The notes under the pieces are model-generated. The model was not told where the DNA came from. It did not search any database and saw only the letters and a program-made list of their open reading frames with translations. The position numbers and the translations under genes are program-made. From Streptomyces spinoverrucosus (GTDB taxonomy: Bacteria > Actinomycetota > Actinomycetes > Streptomycetales > Streptomycetaceae): DNA of 64,000 nt. How positions within the stretch are numbered: position 1 is the first letter of the stretch; each line of letters begins with the position of its first letter. Below, piece by piece: positions 62,719 to 64,000 of this stretch. The DNA is taken from contig NZ_BJND01000007.1 of assembly GCF_006539505.1 (NCBI RefSeq), forward strand, positions 186,001-250,000, given 5' to 3'.

Positions 62719-63174
62719 ATGGACCGAGTACCGTCGCGTCCCCCGGCCGGGGAACTCACCATGGGGGAACTGTCGGCGCGCAGCGGCGTGCGTCCCTCGG
62801 CGCTGCGTTTCTACGAGAGCGAGGGGCTGATCCACAGCCGGCGCACCAGCGGGAACCAACGGCGCTATCGCCGGGACACGCTGCGCCGGGTCGCCGTCAT
62901 CCGCACCGCGCAGGCGGTCGGGCTGTCACTGGCCGCGATCCGGGAGGCGTTCGCCGAGCTGCCGCAGGGCCGTACGCCCACTCGGAAGGACTGGGCGCGG
63001 CTCGCCGAGTCGTGGCAGCCCGAGCTGGACGCGCGCATCCGCCGACTGCGCGCGCTGCGGCGGCGGTTGACGGAGTGCATCGGCTGCGGCTGCCTGTCCC
63101 TGGAGCACTGCGCGCTGTCGAATCCGGAGGACGTACTCAGCCGCCAGGGGCCGGGGGCCCGGCGGCTGGCGTAA
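62719..63174 (+). CDS. soxR: SoxR redox-sensing MerR-family activator
   Basis: 151 residues. MerR-type domain (MGELSARSGVRPSALRFYES, EGLIHSRRTSGNQRRYRRDT), a dimerisation helix, and the [2Fe-2S] cluster signature CIGCGCLSLEHC near 115-126, the four Cys of SoxR. In Streptomyces, SoxR senses redox-active natural products and activates small oxidoreductase and transporter genes. ATG 62719 follows GGGGGG; ATG 62761 begins the conserved part and could be the true start. No SoxR box was found near it. Its last codons are the first unit of a tandem repeat. Confidence 0.93.
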   Translation: MDRVPSRPPAGELTMGELSARSGVRPSALRFYESEGLIHSRRTSGNQRRYRRDTLRRVAVIRTAQAVGLSLAAIREAFAELPQGRTPTRKDWARLAESWQPELDARIRRLRALRRRLTECIGCGCLSLEHCALSNPEDVLSRQGPGARRLA

Positions 63175-63300
63175 AGGTCGGGTGACGTGCCGGGGCCCGG
63201 CGCCTGACGTGACGGTCGGGTGACGTGCCGGGCGCCCCGGCGGCTGACGTGAAGGTCGGGTGGCGTGTCGGTCGGCTGACGTGACGGTCGGTGCGGGGGC
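63165..63300. repeat. Tandem repeat after soxR
   Basis: Four imperfect units of 25-40 bp begin CTGACGTGA(A/C)GGTCGGGTG, at about 63165, 63203, 63243 and 63275. The first unit contains the end of soxR (RRLA and TAA). Units contain GTGACGTGCCGGG. The last abuts the stop of the oxidoreductase gene, filling the whole convergent gap. Confidence 0.75.
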
Positions 63301-64000
63301 TAGACAGCGGCGGTGCGGATCTCGTCGGTGAGGCGGGCCAGGTCCACGGAGCGGGCCGCCGCCTCGTGGCACGTCGCCGGGGCGCGGACGGCCGCCGCGA
63401 ACGCGGCGACGGCGGCCGCGCACTGGTCGGCCGCCGCCAGCTCGACGCCGCGGGTCCGGCCGTCCCGCTCCACCGTCACCTCGGGGCGGTGGTCCGCGGG
63501 CGGGGTGAACGCGCGGTTCACCGTGACGCGGCCCCGGGTGCCCCACAGCTCGTAGCGGGAGGTGTAGGCGTGGTCCATGCCGAAGGACAGCTGGGCGCAG
63601 ACGCCGTCCGCGCGGCGCAGCAGCACCGAGCCCTCCACGTCGACGCCGGTGCTGCCGTACCGGAGGGCGGCGCCGACGACGTGCAGGCCGGTGCCGAGGA
63701 AGTACTGCGCGGCCTTGAGGGGGTAGACGCCGACGTCGAGCAGGGCGCCACCGCCCAGGTCGGGGCGGTGGCGGATGTCGTCCGCGGGGCGTGGCGGAAT
63801 GGCGAACGCGGCGGACATCTGCCGCAGTTCGCCGATCTCGTCGTCGATCAGTGCGCGCACCCGGGCGTGCTGTGGATGGTGTACGAACAGGAAGTTCTCG
63901 ACGAGGGCGAGCCCACGCTCCTCGGCTCGGCGCACCGCCTCCCGGGTGAGGTCGCCACGGGTGGTGAGGGGCTTCTCCGCCAGGACGTGGCGGCCCGCGT
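63300..64000 (-). CDS. Gfo/Idh/MocA-family oxidoreductase, 5' end outside window
   Basis: At least 233 codons. The window edge shows GRHVLAEKPLTTRG, the conserved block with the catalytic-site lysine, then FLFVHHPQHARVRALIDDEI, GGALLDVGVYPLKAAQYFLG with the family GGGxLxDxGxY motif, and a C-terminal substrate domain. NAD(P)-dependent sugar dehydrogenases of this group act in deoxysugar or aminosugar pathways. In a Streptomyces context an NDP-sugar 3-ketoreductase is possible, but the N-terminal Rossmann part is not in view. Confidence 0.88.
   Translation of the reverse strand, partial: AGRHVLAEKPLTTRGDLTREAVRRAEERGLALVENFLFVHHPQHARVRALIDDEIGELRQMSAAFAIPPRPADDIRHRPDLGGGALLDVGVYPLKAAQYFLGTGLHVVGAALRYGSTGVDVEGSVLLRRADGVCAQLSFGMDHAYTSRYELWGTRGRVTVNRAFTPPADHRPEVTVERDGRTRGVELAAADQCAAAVAAFAAAVRAPATCHEAAARSVDLARLTDEIRTAAV

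Overview
The window is GC-rich (roughly 70 percent) chromosomal DNA. GTG and TTG starts are frequent, coding order is dense, and the gene families are typical of Streptomyces: a PucR-controlled catabolic cluster, an ECF42-type sigma factor with a DGPF protein, many secreted esterases, dispersed GC-rich intergenic repeats and relics of IS110, ISL3, IS701 and IS1380. No tRNA, rRNA or CRISPR was seen. The density of dead mobile elements suggests an accessory or sub-arm region rather than the conserved core; that placement is inference.

Layout. 1-4262: FAD oxidoreductase, inositol-monophosphatase-family phosphatase and a cytoplasmic gamma-glutamyltransferase, all on the minus strand. 4312-5601: relic of a tyrosine integrase and IS fragments. 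5902-8724: operon of a Fur/Zur-type repressor, a small conserved protein, a CobW metallochaperone GTPase and a WD40 protein behind a Zur-box-like site. 8807-9793: nitronate monooxygenase. 9952-10866: two ISL3 relics facing each other. 11973-20899: a complete-looking reductive pyrimidine or hydantoin catabolic cluster (NCS1 permease, F420/LLM oxidoreductase, dihydropyrimidinase, two ureidopropionase-type amidohydrolases, PucR regulator, class III aminotransferase).

21057-30582 is framed by two inverted copies of a non-coding MITE-like element (19-bp terminal inverted repeats, TA duplication). Each copy supplies the TAG stop of the gene it abuts. Between them lie a repeat-rich protein gene, a divergent XRE regulator/methionine aminopeptidase pair with a shared palindrome, a Clp ATPase, a 26-bp tandem-repeat array, a secreted gamma-glutamyltransferase and a membrane-anchored protein.

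30698-39796 holds secreted hydrolases, exonuclease III, an MBL hydrolase, a PcaL-like fusion whose nucleophile position is Ala, and an SDR/MDR pair controlled by a divergent TetR gene (39933-40520). 40702-43320 is a gene graveyard (AMP-ligase, RsbW-like, IS110, RidA and TfoX fragments) around one intact lipoprotein gene. 43337-51288 has the ECF42/DGPF pair, a dehalogenase, a broken MFS gene joined to a truncated ArsR gene, a SulP permease with a divergent MerR gene, and several MerR-type dyads. 51682-55973 mixes pseudogenes with DUF1877-like, YCII and transglutaminase-like proteins. 56081-62483 contains a 58-residue membrane protein, a fused aminodeoxychorismate synthase with an adjacent methyltransferase, a GAF/PucR-type regulator and a probably domesticated IS701-type protein. 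The window ends with soxR, a tandem repeat and a partial Gfo/Idh/MocA oxidoreductase.
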